Assembly: GCA_050011415.1 (NCBI GenBank)
Contig: JBEKJD010000016.1
Location: 1 to 18,797, forward strand
Source of the DNA: JADFXI01 sp050011415
GTDB taxonomy: Bacteria > Nitrospirota > Thermodesulfovibrionia > Thermodesulfovibrionales > Dissulfurispiraceae
Direction of reading: 5' to 3'
DNA length: 18,797 bases
A program made the translations under genes and the position numbers. Positions within the stretch are counted from its first letter, which is position 1. The number at the start of each line of letters is the position of its first letter. This document shows, in pieces, positions 1 to 7,605 of this stretch. Below the pieces are notes generated by a model. The model ran no database searches. It saw nothing but the letters and a program-made list of their open reading frames with translations, and had not been told where the DNA came from.

Positions 1-138
1 ATGGTAATGCCTGGGGACAATGTTACAATATCGGTTGAGCTGATAGTGCCCATAGCGATGGAGAAGGAACTGCGGTTCGCCATACGCGAAGGCGGCAGGA
101 CTGTCGGCGCCGGTGTAGTTACCGAAATACTGGAGTGA
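1..138 (+). CDS. tuf: Elongation factor Tu, C-terminal end (partial)
   Basis: This is the last 45 codons of EF-Tu, the GTPase that delivers aminoacyl-tRNA to the ribosome. The residues MVMPGDNV, then PIAMEKELRFAIREGG and RTVGAGVV, are the classic end of beta-barrel domain 3. The ATG at position 1 is an internal Met of the family motif, so the true start lies upstream of the window. The stop TGA is at 136-138, and rpmG begins only three bases later. The GGAG at 132-135, inside the last tuf codons, is well placed as the rpmG ribosome binding site, so the two are probably co-transcribed and translationally linked. The tuf-rpmG-trpT-secE-nusG order is common in bacteria and supports the call. Confidence 0.96.
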   Translation: MVMPGDNVTISVELIVPIAMEKELRFAIREGGRTVGAGVVTEILE

Positions 139-141
139 TAT

Positions 142-294
142 ATGAGAGAGATAATACTGTTTCAGTGTACCGAGTGCAAAAATAAAAATTATTCCAATAT
201 GAAAAACAAGAAGAATACCACAGAGAAACTTCAGCTCAAAAAGTATTGCAGGCATTGCAGGAAACATAGCGTCCATAAGGAGACAAAGGCATAG
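142..294 (+). CDS. rpmG: 50S ribosomal protein L33 (zinc-binding form)
   Basis: A 50-residue basic protein matching bacterial L33, a small protein of the large ribosomal subunit near the E site. Four cysteines in two CxxC pairs (C9/C12 and C36/C39) mark the zinc-binding C+ form. The start ATG follows the tuf stop by three bases, with GGAG at 132-135 as ribosome binding site. The stop TAG (292-294) shares its last two bases with the first two bases of the downstream tRNA-Trp, so 5' processing of the tRNA would cut the message inside this stop codon. Length and composition are normal for the family. Confidence 0.95.
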   Translation: MREIILFQCTECKNKNYSNMKNKKNTTEKLQLKKYCRHCRKHSVHKETKA

Positions 295-368
295 GCCAGT
301 AGCTCTAACGGCAGAGCGTCGGACTCCAAATCCGGGGGCTGGGGGTTCAAATCCCTCCTGGCCTGCCA
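293..368 (+). tRNA. tRNA-Trp (anticodon CCA)
   Basis: A 76-nt cloverleaf can be folded by eye. The acceptor stem AGGCCAG (293-299) pairs with CTGGCCT (358-364), followed by discriminator G365 and an encoded CCA (366-368). The D stem is GCTC/GAGC (302-305 with 314-317). The anticodon stem TCGGA/TCCGG (319-323 with 331-335) encloses loop CTCCAAA with anticodon CCA at 326-328. The T arm carries GGTTCAAATCC. Anticodon CCA reads UGG, tryptophan. The gene overlaps the rpmG stop codon and lies in the conserved position before secE, so it is probably released from the same primary transcript. Confidence 0.96.
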
Positions 369-394
369 TAAAATGAAGCTTAATGCTAAGTTTT

Positions 395-446
395 AGGTTG
401 AGGTTAAGATTTTAAAGCTTCTAAATTCTTAACCTCAACCTCAACC
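395..446 (+). repeat. Paired inverted hexamer repeat upstream of secE
   Basis: The left arm AGGTTGAGGTTAAGA (395-409) is perfectly complementary to TCTTAACCTCAACCT (427-441), giving a 15-bp stem around a 17-nt loop containing AAGCTT. Both arms are built from hexamers of the form AGGTTR, and the right arm carries one extra TCAACC unit. There is no T-run directly after the stem, so a simple terminator is unlikely. It could be a processing site between the tRNA and the secE message. It has the same architecture as the repeats at 2335, 3567, 11720 and 12298. Confidence 0.8.
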
Positions 447-467
447 TTGTATTATTAAGGAGTCGCA

Positions 468-653
468 ATGATAGAGAAGATCAAAAATTTTTTTAGTGAA
501 GTAAAGACAGAGGCAAAAAAGGTCAACTATCCATCGAGGGATGACCTTATCGGCTCCACGTGGGTTGTTATCACTACGGTAGTAATCGTCTCGGTGTTTC
601 TGGGGATTGTGGATTTGAGTCTATCTAAAATTGTTAAATTGCTTATACGGTAA
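468..653 (+). CDS. secE: Preprotein translocase subunit SecE
   Basis: A 61-residue, single-span SecE of the short bacterial type. It is an essential part of the SecYEG channel in the inner membrane. The N-terminal amphipathic part (residues 1-28, with the typical EVKTEAKKVNYPSRDDLIGST pattern) precedes one hydrophobic segment at about residues 31-50. The start ATG has AAGGAG about five bases upstream. It sits in the universal secE-nusG pair, with nusG starting eight bases after the SecE stop. Nothing is unusual in length or sequence. Confidence 0.95.
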   Translation: MIEKIKNFFSEVKTEAKKVNYPSRDDLIGSTWVVITTVVIVSVFLGIVDLSLSKIVKLLIR

Positions 654-661
654 GAGGGATG

Positions 662-1186
662 ATGAATAAGAGCTGGTACGTTGTGCACACATATTCAGGT
701 TACGAGGAAAAGGTCAAGAACTCTATAGAAGATAAGGTCAAATTGAAAGGACTTGAGGAGAAAATTACCAGAATACTTATTCCCACTGAAAAAATTGTCG
801 AACTCAATGGGAAAAAGAAGAAGGAGACCAGCAGAAAGTTTTACCCCGGTTACATTCTTGTTGAGATGGAACTTGATGACGATACGTGGCATCTCATAAA
901 AAATGCACCCCGGGTAACAGGTTTTGTAGGTGGCGCAAGGCCGGTCCCGCTTCCTGAAGAGGAGATCGAGGTTATATTGCAGCAGATCGAAAAAGGGCCT
1001 GCCCCTATGATGAAGAGTCAGTTTGAAAAAGGTGAAAACCTGAGGATTATAGACGGCCCGTTCAGCAACTTTGTCGGCTACGTGGATGAAGTAGATATGG
1101 ACCACGGCAGGCTACGTGTTATGGTAAGCATATTCGGGAGGCAGACCCCGGTTGAACTCGCCTTCTCGCAAGTGGAAAAAGCATAG
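662..1186 (+). CDS. nusG: Transcription termination/antitermination factor NusG
   Basis: NusG binds the clamp of RNA polymerase and links it to Rho or to the ribosome. The N-terminal NGN domain begins with the family signature WYVVHTYSGYEEKV, and the C-terminal KOW domain contains GPFSNFVGYVDEVD and ends near VSIFGRQTPVEL. Two ATGs lie in tandem at 659 and 662. The GAGGG at 654-658 directly touches the first ATG, so I prefer 662 (174 aa) because it leaves three bases of spacing. The longer form adds one Met. The stop TAG overlaps the AGGAGG that serves rplK, so the two genes are tightly linked. Confidence 0.95.
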   Translation: MNKSWYVVHTYSGYEEKVKNSIEDKVKLKGLEEKITRILIPTEKIVELNGKKKKETSRKFYPGYILVEMELDDDTWHLIKNAPRVTGFVGGARPVPLPEEEIEVILQQIEKGPAPMMKSQFEKGENLRIIDGPFSNFVGYVDEVDMDHGRLRVMVSIFGRQTPVELAFSQVEKA

Positions 1187-1197
1187 GAGGTTTATAG

Positions 1198-1626
1198 ATG
1201 GCTAAAAAAGAAATAACAGCACAGGTCAAGCTCGTGATACCTGCCGGAAAAGCGAACCCGGCTCCCCCTGTCGGACCAGCGCTCGGTCCGCACGGAATCA
1301 ATATTATGGAATTCTGCAAACAGTTCAATGCCCAGACACAGAGTATGGGCGAGACACTAATCCCGGCAGTGTTGAGCATTTACAATGACAGGACCTTTAC
1401 GTTTGTGCTTAAGACACCGCCTGCCTCTGAACTCATCAAGAAGGCCGCGGGCATTGTAAAGGGCTCCGGTGTTCCTAATAAAGACAAGGTCGGCGCCTTG
1501 ACTAATACGCAGGTCGATGAGATAGCAAAAACAAAATTGCCGGACCTGAATACCACATCGCTTGAGTCTGCAGCCAGGATCATAAAGGGCACCGCAAGAA
1601 GCATGGGTGTGGAAATAAAGGATTAA
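1198..1626 (+). CDS. rplK: 50S ribosomal protein L11
   Basis: A 142-residue L11, which binds 23S rRNA in the GTPase-associated centre with L10 and L12. The N-terminal domain carries the conserved KLVIPAGKANPAPPVGPALGPHGINIMEFCKQFN block. The C-terminal rRNA-binding domain includes KTPPASELIKKAAG and ends with IIKGTARSMG. AGGAGG at 1185-1190 serves as ribosome binding site and overlaps the nusG stop. rplA follows 14 bases after the stop, as in the classical L11 operon, where L1 represses translation of both genes. I did not identify a specific L1-binding mRNA site here. Confidence 0.97.
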   Translation: MAKKEITAQVKLVIPAGKANPAPPVGPALGPHGINIMEFCKQFNAQTQSMGETLIPAVLSIYNDRTFTFVLKTPPASELIKKAAGIVKGSGVPNKDKVGALTNTQVDEIAKTKLPDLNTTSLESAARIIKGTARSMGVEIKD

Positions 1627-1640
1627 GGAGGAACTGGTAA

Positions 1641-2330
1641 ATGGGCAAGAAGCTTGACAATGCGGCGGAAAAGGTTGATACAGGCAAAGAATATCCCATA
1701 GAGGAAGCAATCTCACTGGTTAAAGATAATAAGGTTACAAAGTTCGACGAGACGGTTGACATTGCAATAAACCTCGGTGTTGACCCAAAAAAATCCGACC
1801 AGATGGTGCGTGGAACTGTTGTCCTCCCTTACGGCACAGGGAAACCTGTTCGCGTGCTGGCGATTGCAAAGGGAGAGAAAGAAAAAGAGGCCAGAGAAGC
1901 CGGAGCCGATTTCGTTGGCGCGGAGGACATGGTTGAAAAAATCCAGAAAGGATGGCTGGATTTTGACAAGGCTGTGGCAACACCCGACTTAATGGGAATG
2001 GTCGGCAAACTTGGCAAACTGCTCGGCCCGAGGGGGCTTATGCCCAATCCTAAGCTGGGTACGGTAACGTTTGATATCGGCAAGGCAGTGAAAGAGATCA
2101 AGGCAGGCAAGGTTGAATATAAAGTCGAGAAGGCAGGCATTGTTCATGTGCCGATAGGAAAGGTTTCGTTTGATAAAGAAAAACTCCTTGAGAACACGAT
2201 GGCTGTTTTGAAGGCTGTGGTCAGAGCAAAACCATCCTCTTCAAAGGGGAAGTATATAAAGAAAATCACGATGTCATCCACAATGGGGCTTGGAATCAAA
2301 GTTGATGTCACGCGACTGAAGGTGGGATAA
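1641..2330 (+). CDS. rplA: 50S ribosomal protein L1
   Basis: A 229-residue L1, the mobile stalk protein near the ribosomal E site and usually the autogenous repressor of the rplK-rplA message. The family core is clear: VVLPYGTGKPVRVLAIAKGEKEKEAREAGADFVG, then LMGMVGKLGKLLGPRGLMPNPKLGTVT, and the C-terminal SSTMGLGIKVDV. The start ATG is preceded by GGAGG at 1627-1631. After the stop the operon is interrupted by 293 bases holding an inverted heptamer repeat and the rplJ leader. Confidence 0.97.
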   Translation: MGKKLDNAAEKVDTGKEYPIEEAISLVKDNKVTKFDETVDIAINLGVDPKKSDQMVRGTVVLPYGTGKPVRVLAIAKGEKEKEAREAGADFVGAEDMVEKIQKGWLDFDKAVATPDLMGMVGKLGKLLGPRGLMPNPKLGTVTFDIGKAVKEIKAGKVEYKVEKAGIVHVPIGKVSFDKEKLLENTMAVLKAVVRAKPSSSKGKYIKKITMSSTMGLGIKVDVTRLKVG

Positions 2331-2334
2331 CAGC

Positions 2335-2413
2335 AGGCGATAGGCGATGGGCAATGGGTCAAAGAAAGAGAAACTTCTTGTCTTTGCCTGTCGCCTATAG
2401 CCTATTGCCTATG
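2335..2413 (+). repeat. Paired inverted heptamer repeat after rplA
   Basis: The left arm is built from 7-mers GGCGATA, GGCGATG and GGCAATG (2336-2356). The right arm is the complementary set TCGCCTA, TAGCCTA and TTGCCTA (2391-2411). The first twelve bases of the left arm pair with 2391-2402 with one mismatch. The connecting stretch itself contains an A-rich/T-rich inverted pair around 2361-2385. In RNA this would form a long hairpin directly behind the rplA stop and before the L10 leader. The unit differs from the hexamers seen near secE and rpoB, but the layout is the same. Confidence 0.78.
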
Positions 2414-2436
2414 TTTTTAATACAGGCTTTGCCTGT

Positions 2437-2516
2437 TTAGATTCGAGTCAGAGACAGTAGGCAGTACGGCATACTTTAATTGGCAACTTACCGGCCAGCC
2501 TACCGAGACGGAAAAG
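2437..2516 (+). promoter_or_regulatory. Ribosomal protein L10 leader (rplJ autoregulatory RNA)
   Basis: The stretch has the look of the L10 leader RNA family. GAGACAGTAGGC (2451-2462) faces GCCTACCGAGACGG (2498-2511); GTAGGC pairs perfectly with GCCTAC, and the flanking purine-rich bases fit the conserved internal loop where L10(L12)4 binds. It lies 5' of rplJ, the usual place. A small hairpin ACAGGC/GCCTGT (2422-2436) precedes it. An intrinsic terminator follows at 2534, which suggests control by transcription attenuation, as known in Bacillus. Edges are approximate because no covariance model could be run. Confidence 0.75.
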
Positions 2517-2533
2517 GGTAAAATTTTAAAAGC

Positions 2534-2578
2534 AAAATTTAAAATCCCGGAATTCCGGGTCTTAAATTTTTCTTTTTT
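2534..2578 (+). terminator. Attenuator terminator in the rplJ leader
   Basis: The perfect palindrome CCCGGAATTCCGGG (2546-2559) is extended by AAAATTT (2534-2540) pairing with AAATTTT (2564-2570), and is followed by a T-rich tail TCTTTTTT. This is a convincing intrinsic terminator inside an untranslated leader rather than at an operon end. The heptamer AAATTTT at 2521-2527 is identical to the terminator's right flank. It could pair with 2534-2540 instead, giving a weak mutually exclusive alternative. Confidence 0.78.
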
Positions 2579-2623
2579 ACTTTTTAATTTTCTTCTCACG
2601 GCCTCTGGGAAAGGAGGAATCTT

Positions 2624-3145
2624 TTGATTACCAAGGAAAAGAAATCCCGGCAAGTAACGGACCTGACTGAGAAGTTTTCACGGTCTAAGGCCGTTGTTTT
2701 CACGGAGTACAAAGGGCTGACAGTAGCTGAGATCGCAGATCTGCGAAAGCTATTGAAGGGAGCCGGCGCTGAGTATAAGGTTGCCAAAAATACGCTGATC
2801 AGCATCGCAGTAAAGGGGACCCCTGTCGAAGCCGCAAAAGATTTTTTTGTCGGCCCTACGGGTGTGGCCTTCGGTTTTGATGATCCCGTAGCTGCTGCCA
2901 AGAAAGTAATAGAGTATTCTGAAAAGAATGAAAAGCTGAAGATCAAAAGCGGCATTATTGAGGGAAAGCTCTTATCAGTTGCAGAGCTTAAAGCCATTTC
3001 AAAGCTGCCCCCGAGAAATATTCTTCTTGGCATGATGGCAGGGGTATTCCAGGCGCCTGCTACGAAACTGGCCTGCGCCCTGAATGCCACGGTAGCGCAA
3101 TTTGCTTACGCATTGGAAGCGGTAAAAAACAAAAAAAGTGCGTAG
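2624..3145 (+). CDS. rplJ: 50S ribosomal protein L10
   Basis: A 173-residue L10, base of the ribosomal stalk that carries L12 dimers and recruits translation factors. The N-terminal rRNA-binding domain shows the family features: basic start, then AVVFTEYKGLTVAEIADLRK, YKVAKNTL and the FVGPTGVAF segment. The C-terminal helix that holds L12 begins after the LPPRNILLGMMAGVFQAP region. The start codon is TTG: AAGGAGGA at 2611-2618 is strong and correctly spaced for 2624, and no in-frame ATG lies nearby. A TTG start together with the leader attenuator suggests tight dosing of L10. rplL follows after 40 bases. Confidence 0.96.
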   Translation: MITKEKKSRQVTDLTEKFSRSKAVVFTEYKGLTVAEIADLRKLLKGAGAEYKVAKNTLISIAVKGTPVEAAKDFFVGPTGVAFGFDDPVAAAKKVIEYSEKNEKLKIKSGIIEGKLLSVAELKAISKLPPRNILLGMMAGVFQAPATKLACALNATVAQFAYALEAVKNKKSA

Positions 3146-3185
3146 TGCCTGACACTGACACACTATAAATAAGGAGGACGTTCAG

Positions 3186-3563
3186 ATGGCGGTTACAAAG
3201 GATGATGTATTGGGTTTTATCGATAATATGACTATTCTCGAAATGTCGCAGTTTATCAAAGAATTCGAGGAGCGTTATGGTGTTACTGCTGCAGCTCCTG
3301 TTGCAGTTGCCGCAGCTCCGGGTGCGGCAGCGCCTGCTGCTGCTGAAGAAAAGACAAGTTTCGATGTCGTTTTGACAGCAGCCGGTGATAAGAAAATCCA
3401 GGTTATCAAAGTCGTAAGAGAGCTCACCAGTCTCGGGCTCAAAGAAGCCAAGGACTTGGTAGATAGTGCGCCCAAGCCGGTCAAAACAGGCGTCTCAAAG
3501 GAAGAAGCAGATTCGATCAAGGCTAAACTCGAGTCAGAAGGGGCTAAAGTAGAAATAAAATAA
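3186..3563 (+). CDS. rplL: 50S ribosomal protein L7/L12
   Basis: A 125-residue L12, the multi-copy stalk protein that stimulates GTPases on the ribosome. The N-terminal dimerisation domain contains the TILEMSQFIKEFEERYGV pattern. An Ala/Pro/Val-rich hinge spans roughly residues 35-56. The C-terminal domain has the conserved KIQVIKVVRELTSLGLKEAKDLVD core with the factor-binding helices, ending in AKVEIK. AGGAGGA at 3173-3179 is the ribosome binding site. An inverted repeat directly after the stop separates it from rpoB. Confidence 0.97.
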   Translation: MAVTKDDVLGFIDNMTILEMSQFIKEFEERYGVTAAAPVAVAAAPGAAAPAAAEEKTSFDVVLTAAGDKKIQVIKVVRELTSLGLKEAKDLVDSAPKPVKTGVSKEEADSIKAKLESEGAKVEIK

Positions 3564-3566
3564 TAC

Positions 3567-3634
3567 AGGCAAAGGTGAAGGCAGAGGTAGAGAGCTCAGG
3601 CAAAGTCTCTACCTTGACCCTTACCTTTACCTTA
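3567..3634 (+). repeat. Paired inverted hexamer repeat between rplL and rpoB
   Basis: The left arm reads as hexamers AGGCAA, AGGTGA, AGGCAG and AGGTAG (from 3567). The right arm TCTCT, ACCTTG, ACCCTT, ACCTTT and ACCTTA (3606-3634) is its degenerate complement. The inner nine bases AGGTAGAGA (3585-3593) pair perfectly with TCTCTACCT (3606-3614). No T-run follows directly. In many bacteria the rplL-rpoB gap holds a partial terminator or processing hairpin that lowers rpoBC expression relative to rplJL, and this hairpin could play that part. That is inference from position only. Confidence 0.75.
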
Positions 3635-3663
3635 ACGTTAACTTATTTTTGAGAAGGAGAGCT

Positions 3664-6600
3664 ATGGCTAAGCTTCTGAGAGAGAGAGTAGATTTCGGAA
3701 AAGTTCCCCTGGTTCTGGAAGTTCCCTACCTTGTGGAATTCCAGAAAAGGTCCTTTGAAAGATTCCTGCAAAAAGACGAGGCGCCGGAGCAGCGGACAGA
3801 TGAAGGGCTGCATTCGGCATTCAACAGCGTATTCCCTATAACTGATTACAATGATACGGCATCGATAGACTTTATCTCGTATACCCTGAGCGATTCAAAA
3901 CTGACACCCCGCGAGTGTATCCTGAAGGGTCTTACCTATGCAGCGCCGCTAAGAATAAAGGTGAGGCTGAACATCTGGGAGAAGGATGATCGCGGAAACA
4001 AGCGCCTGAAAGAGTCCAGGGAGCAGGAAGTCTATATCGGCGACATGCCTGTAATGACTGATACAGGCAGCTTCATCATAAACGGTACTGAGCGGGTAAT
4101 TGTCAGCCAGCTGCATCGCTCCCCCGGCGTTTATTTTGCGCCGGACAAGGGCAAGACACATGCGAGCGGAAGACTTTTATATACAGCGCGTGCAATTCCG
4201 GCAAGGGGTTCCTGGCTGGATTTCGAGTTTGATTCAAAAGATATCCTTTATGTACGGATCGACCGGCGCAGGAAGTTGCCGGCAACTATTGTGCTGAAGG
4301 CTTTAGGTTATTCCAACGAGGACCTGCTGCGGACATTCTATCCGGTGGAAGAAATAAAGATAAAGGGCAAGGACAACTTCACGCGATTAGTCAGTGATGT
4401 GCTTGCCGGGGTACGGGCGAAACAGAATATCATTGCTCCAAAAACCAACGAAGTAATCGTAAGGGAAGCCAGCAAAATAACCAAGGCCGCACTTAAGAAA
4501 ATGGAGGCGACGGGAATAAAAGAAATCCCTCTCTCAAACAGCGACATAATAGGAAGGGTCACGCTCGCCGATATTGTCGATCCTTCAACCGGAGAGATTA
4601 TTCTCGACGGAAACAAGGAAATCACCGAGGAGGTTTTCTATAAGATACTTTCCCTGAAGATAGATACTTTGCATTTGCTTTTTATCGACAACGTAAACTA
4701 CCTGCCTTCCTTCCGGGAGACGCTCCTGACCGACAAAGTGGCAAAACAGGAAGAGGCACTCAAGGAGATTTACCGTAAACTTAGGCCTGGAGAACCTGCG
4801 ACCGAGGACGCCGCACGAGAACTTTTCAACGGTCTGTTTTTCGACCCCAAACGTTATGACCTCTCACCGGTCGGCAGGCTTAAAGTCAATGAAAAACTCG
4901 GTCTCGTTGTGCCCCTTGATGTGAGAGTGCTGACGGACAAGGACATTGTCGAAATTGTGCGCTACCTGCTCAATCTCAGAACAGGCAAGGGTGAAGTCGA
5001 CGATATAGATCATCTGGGCAACAGAAGGATACGGGGTATCGGAGAACTCCTGGAAAACCATTTCAGGATAGGGCTCGTTCGCATGGAGCGCGCTATCAAG
5101 GAGAAGATGACGCTGACCGAACTCGAAAGTGCTATGCCTCATGACCTGATTAATGCGAAACCGGTCATGGCTGCAGTTAAGGAGTTTTTCGGTTCAAGCC
5201 AGTTGAGCCAATTTATGGACCAGACAAATCCATTGTCGGAGATAACCCATAAAAGAAGGCTGTCCGCCCTCGGACCAGGAGGACTGACGCGGGAAAGGGC
5301 TGGTTTTGAAGTAAGGGACGTTCATCCTACACACTACGGAAGGATCTGTCCTATTGAGACGCCTGAAGGACCTAACATAGGCCTCATTACGTCGCTCGCG
5401 TCATATGCCAAGATCAATGACTTCGGTTTTATTGAAGCCCCTTACAGAAAGGTCCAACAGGGCCGCGTGACGAAAGAAATCGTATACTTGTCCGCCATAC
5501 AGGGTGAAAACAACATTATTGCCGAGGCCACGTCGCGCATTGACAAGAAAGGGAATCTCGTCGGAGAGGCAGTCTCGGCCAGAGTTGGCGGCGACTTTAA
5601 AATAGTGGCCCCCGAAGAGGTCCAGTATATGGACGTTTCTCCCAAGCAGATTGTAAGCGTGTCTGCAGCCCTGATCCCTTTTCTTGAGAATGATGATGCA
5701 AACAGGGCCCTCATGGGGTCAAACATGCAGCGCCAGGCTGTCCCGGTATTGAGGCCGGACGCTCCTGTTGTCGGCACCGGCATGGAACATGCCGCTGCCA
5801 ATGATTCGGGATGGCTTATGCTTGCTAAACGGGCCGGAATTGTTGAAAGCGTTGATTCTGCCAGAATCGTGATCCATGCCACTGAAGTGGGAGGAGTTGA
5901 CATTTACAATCTGGTCAAATTCGACCGTTCCAACCAGGGAACATGCATGAACCAGAAGCCTATCGTTAACGTAGGTGATGTTGTGGAGGCCGGCAGCGTA
6001 TTGGCAGACGGCCCTTCAACTGACCTTGGCGAGCTTGCATTAGGCAAAAATGTAATCGTCGCATTCATGCCCTGGGGAGGCTACAACTTTGAGGATGCAA
6101 TTCTTATCAATGAGAGATTGGTCAAGGATGATGTTTACACTTCCATACACATAGAGGAATTTGAAGCTGAAGCGCGTGATACAAAACTCGGGCCTGAAGA
6201 CATCACCAGGGACATTCCGAATGTAGGAGAAGAAGCCCTTAAAGACCTTGATGAAAGCGGCATAATCAGAATAGGCGCCGAGGTGAAGCCCGGTGATATC
6301 CTTGTCGGCAAGGTCACGCCGAAAGGCGAGACAATGCTTACGCCGGAGGAAAAACTGCTCCGCGCCATATTCGGCGAAAAGGCTGAAGAGGTCAAGGAAA
6401 GCTGCCTTTATGTTCCCCCCGGCATCGAAGGTGTTATTGTCGATGTAAGGGTCCTTTCAAGGAAGGGAGTTGAGAAGGACAAGCGGACAAAGAGCATAGA
6501 GGAAGACGACATAAACAGACTGCAGCGGGACCTTGAAGAGGAGATTAAAATACTCAAGGAAGAGCGCGCTGCCAAAATAAGGAAAATATTGGTCAACCAC

Positions 6601-7605
6601 AAGCTTGCAGAGGATTTCTCAGATCCCAAAAGCAAGGAACTGATAGGGCAAAAGGGGAAAAAATTGACCGAGGCGCAGGCGGGCAGCATCAAGGACGACC
6701 ATCTGCTCAGGGTGAAAATCGATAATGCCGATGCCAGGGCACAGATAGAGTCGATTAGTTCAGCGAGCATACAGTACATTAAATCCCTTGAAGCCCGCTA
6801 CCAGGAACGTATAGAACGGATCAAGAAAGGGGACGAGCTTTCGCCCGGTGTCAACAAAGTGGTTAAGGTGTTTATTGCAATGAAGCGGAAGATACAGGTG
6901 GGAGATAAAATGGCAGGACGCCACGGAAACAAGGGCGTTGTGTCCATGGTCCTGCCTGAAGAGGATATGCCCTATCTTCCCGACGGCACACCAGTTGATT
7001 TTGTCCTGAACCCCCTCGGCGTCCCTTCACGAATGAACGTTGGGCAGATACTTGAAATCCATTTGGGCTGGGCCGCCATGGCACTGGGCCTTTACGTTTC
7101 GACCCCTGTCTTTGAAGGGGCGAAAGAAAGCGAGATCAAGGCCCTTCTGAAAAAAGCGGACCTTCCCACAAGCGGACAGATAACACTGCACGACGGCAGG
7201 ACAGGTGAGCCCTTCCACCGGCCTATTACGGTCGGATGTATGTATATGCTGAAATTGCATCATCTCGTTGCGGATAAAATACATGCCCGCTCCATCGGCC
7301 CATACTCGCTCGTGACCCAACAGCCCCTGGGCGGAAAGGCCCAGTTCGGCGGCCAGAGGCTCGGTGAGATGGAAGTGTGGGCACTGGAGGCTTATGGCGC
7401 AGCGCATACACTTCAGGAATTCCTGACAGTAAAAAGCGACGACATCAGCGGAAGATCGCGCATGTATGAGGCTATTGTAAAAGGTGATCCGATACTGGAA
7501 CCCGGCGTACCCGAATCTTTCCATGTATTAATAAAAGAACTCCAGAGTCTCGGGCTTGATGTTGAACTCCTGGAGAAAAAGAAAAAGAGGGAGGAATTAG
7601 CTTGA
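3664..7605 (+). CDS. rpoB: DNA-directed RNA polymerase subunit beta
   Basis: The 1313-residue beta subunit, which with beta' forms the catalytic cleft. The N-terminus VDFGKVPLVLEVPYLVEFQKRSF is typical. The rifampicin pocket lies at about residues 510-541 and keeps the sensitive-type residues (D519, H529 and S534 correspond to E. coli D516, H526 and S531); T521 replaces the E. coli Asn518. Later motifs include GRICPIETPEGPNIGLI, the charged helical insertion SIEEDDINRLQRDLEEEIKILKEE, GRHGNKGVVS and the C-terminal GGQRLGEMEVWALEAYGAAHTLQE clamp segment. The ATG at 3664 is preferred over a TTG at 3649, because the ribosome binding site AGAAGGAG (3652-3659) lies between them and the ATG gives the standard MAKLL start. 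The stop overlaps the rpoC start by four bases. Confidence 0.98.
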   Translation: MAKLLRERVDFGKVPLVLEVPYLVEFQKRSFERFLQKDEAPEQRTDEGLHSAFNSVFPITDYNDTASIDFISYTLSDSKLTPRECILKGLTYAAPLRIKVRLNIWEKDDRGNKRLKESREQEVYIGDMPVMTDTGSFIINGTERVIVSQLHRSPGVYFAPDKGKTHASGRLLYTARAIPARGSWLDFEFDSKDILYVRIDRRRKLPATIVLKALGYSNEDLLRTFYPVEEIKIKGKDNFTRLVSDVLAGVRAKQNIIAPKTNEVIVREASKITKAALKKMEATGIKEIPLSNSDIIGRVTLADIVDPSTGEIILDGNKEITEEVFYKILSLKIDTLHLLFIDNVNYLPSFRETLLTDKVAKQEEALKEIYRKLRPGEPATEDAARELFNGLFFDPKRYDLSPVGRLKVNEKLGLVVPLDVRVLTDKDIVEIVRYLLNLRTGKGEVDDIDHLGNRRIRGIGELLENHFRIGLVRMERAIKEKMTLTELESAMPHDLINAKPVMAAVKEFFGSSQLSQFMDQTNPLSEITHKRRLSALGPGGLTRERAGFEVRDVHPTHYGRICPIETPEGPNIGLITSLASYAKINDFGFIEAPYRKVQQGRVTKEIVYLSAIQGENNIIAEATSRIDKKGNLVGEAVSARVGGDFKIVAPEEVQYMDVSPKQIVSVSAALIPFLENDDANRALMGSNMQRQAVPVLRPDAPVVGTGMEHAAANDSGWLMLAKRAGIVESVDSARIVIHATEVGGVDIYNLVKFDRSNQGTCMNQKPIVNVGDVVEAGSVLADGPSTDLGELALGKNVIVAFMPWGGYNFEDAILINERLVKDDVYTSIHIEEFEAEARDTKLGPEDITRDIPNVGEEALKDLDESGIIRIGAEVKPGDILVGKVTPKGETMLTPEEKLLRAIFGEKAEEVKESCLYVPPGIEGVIVDVRVLSRKGVEKDKRTKSIEEDDINRLQRDLEEEIKILKEERAAKIRKILVNHKLAEDFSDPKSKELIGQKGKKLTEAQAGSIKDDHLLRVKIDNADARAQIESISSASIQYIKSLEARYQERIERIKKGDELSPGVNKVVKVFIAMKRKIQVGDKMAGRHGNKGVVSMVLPEEDMPYLPDGTPVDFVLNPLGVPSRMNVGQILEIHLGWAAMALGLYVSTPVFEGAKESEIKALLKKADLPTSGQITLHDGRTGEPFHRPITVGCMYMLKLHHLVADKIHARSIGPYSLVTQQPLGGKAQFGGQRLGEMEVWALEAYGAAHTLQEFLTVKSDDISGRSRMYEAIVKGDPILEPGVPESFHVLIKELQSLGLDVELLEKKKKREELA

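Noticed and set aside
3649..3663. TTG at 3649 as the rpoB start
   Set aside because: The added residues MRRRA are encoded by the ribosome binding site of the ATG at 3664, which gives the family-typical N-terminus.
5190..5285. Rifampicin-resistance change in rpoB
   Set aside because: Key pocket residues corresponding to E. coli D516, H526 and S531 are wild type; T521 in place of Asn518 is more likely lineage variation.
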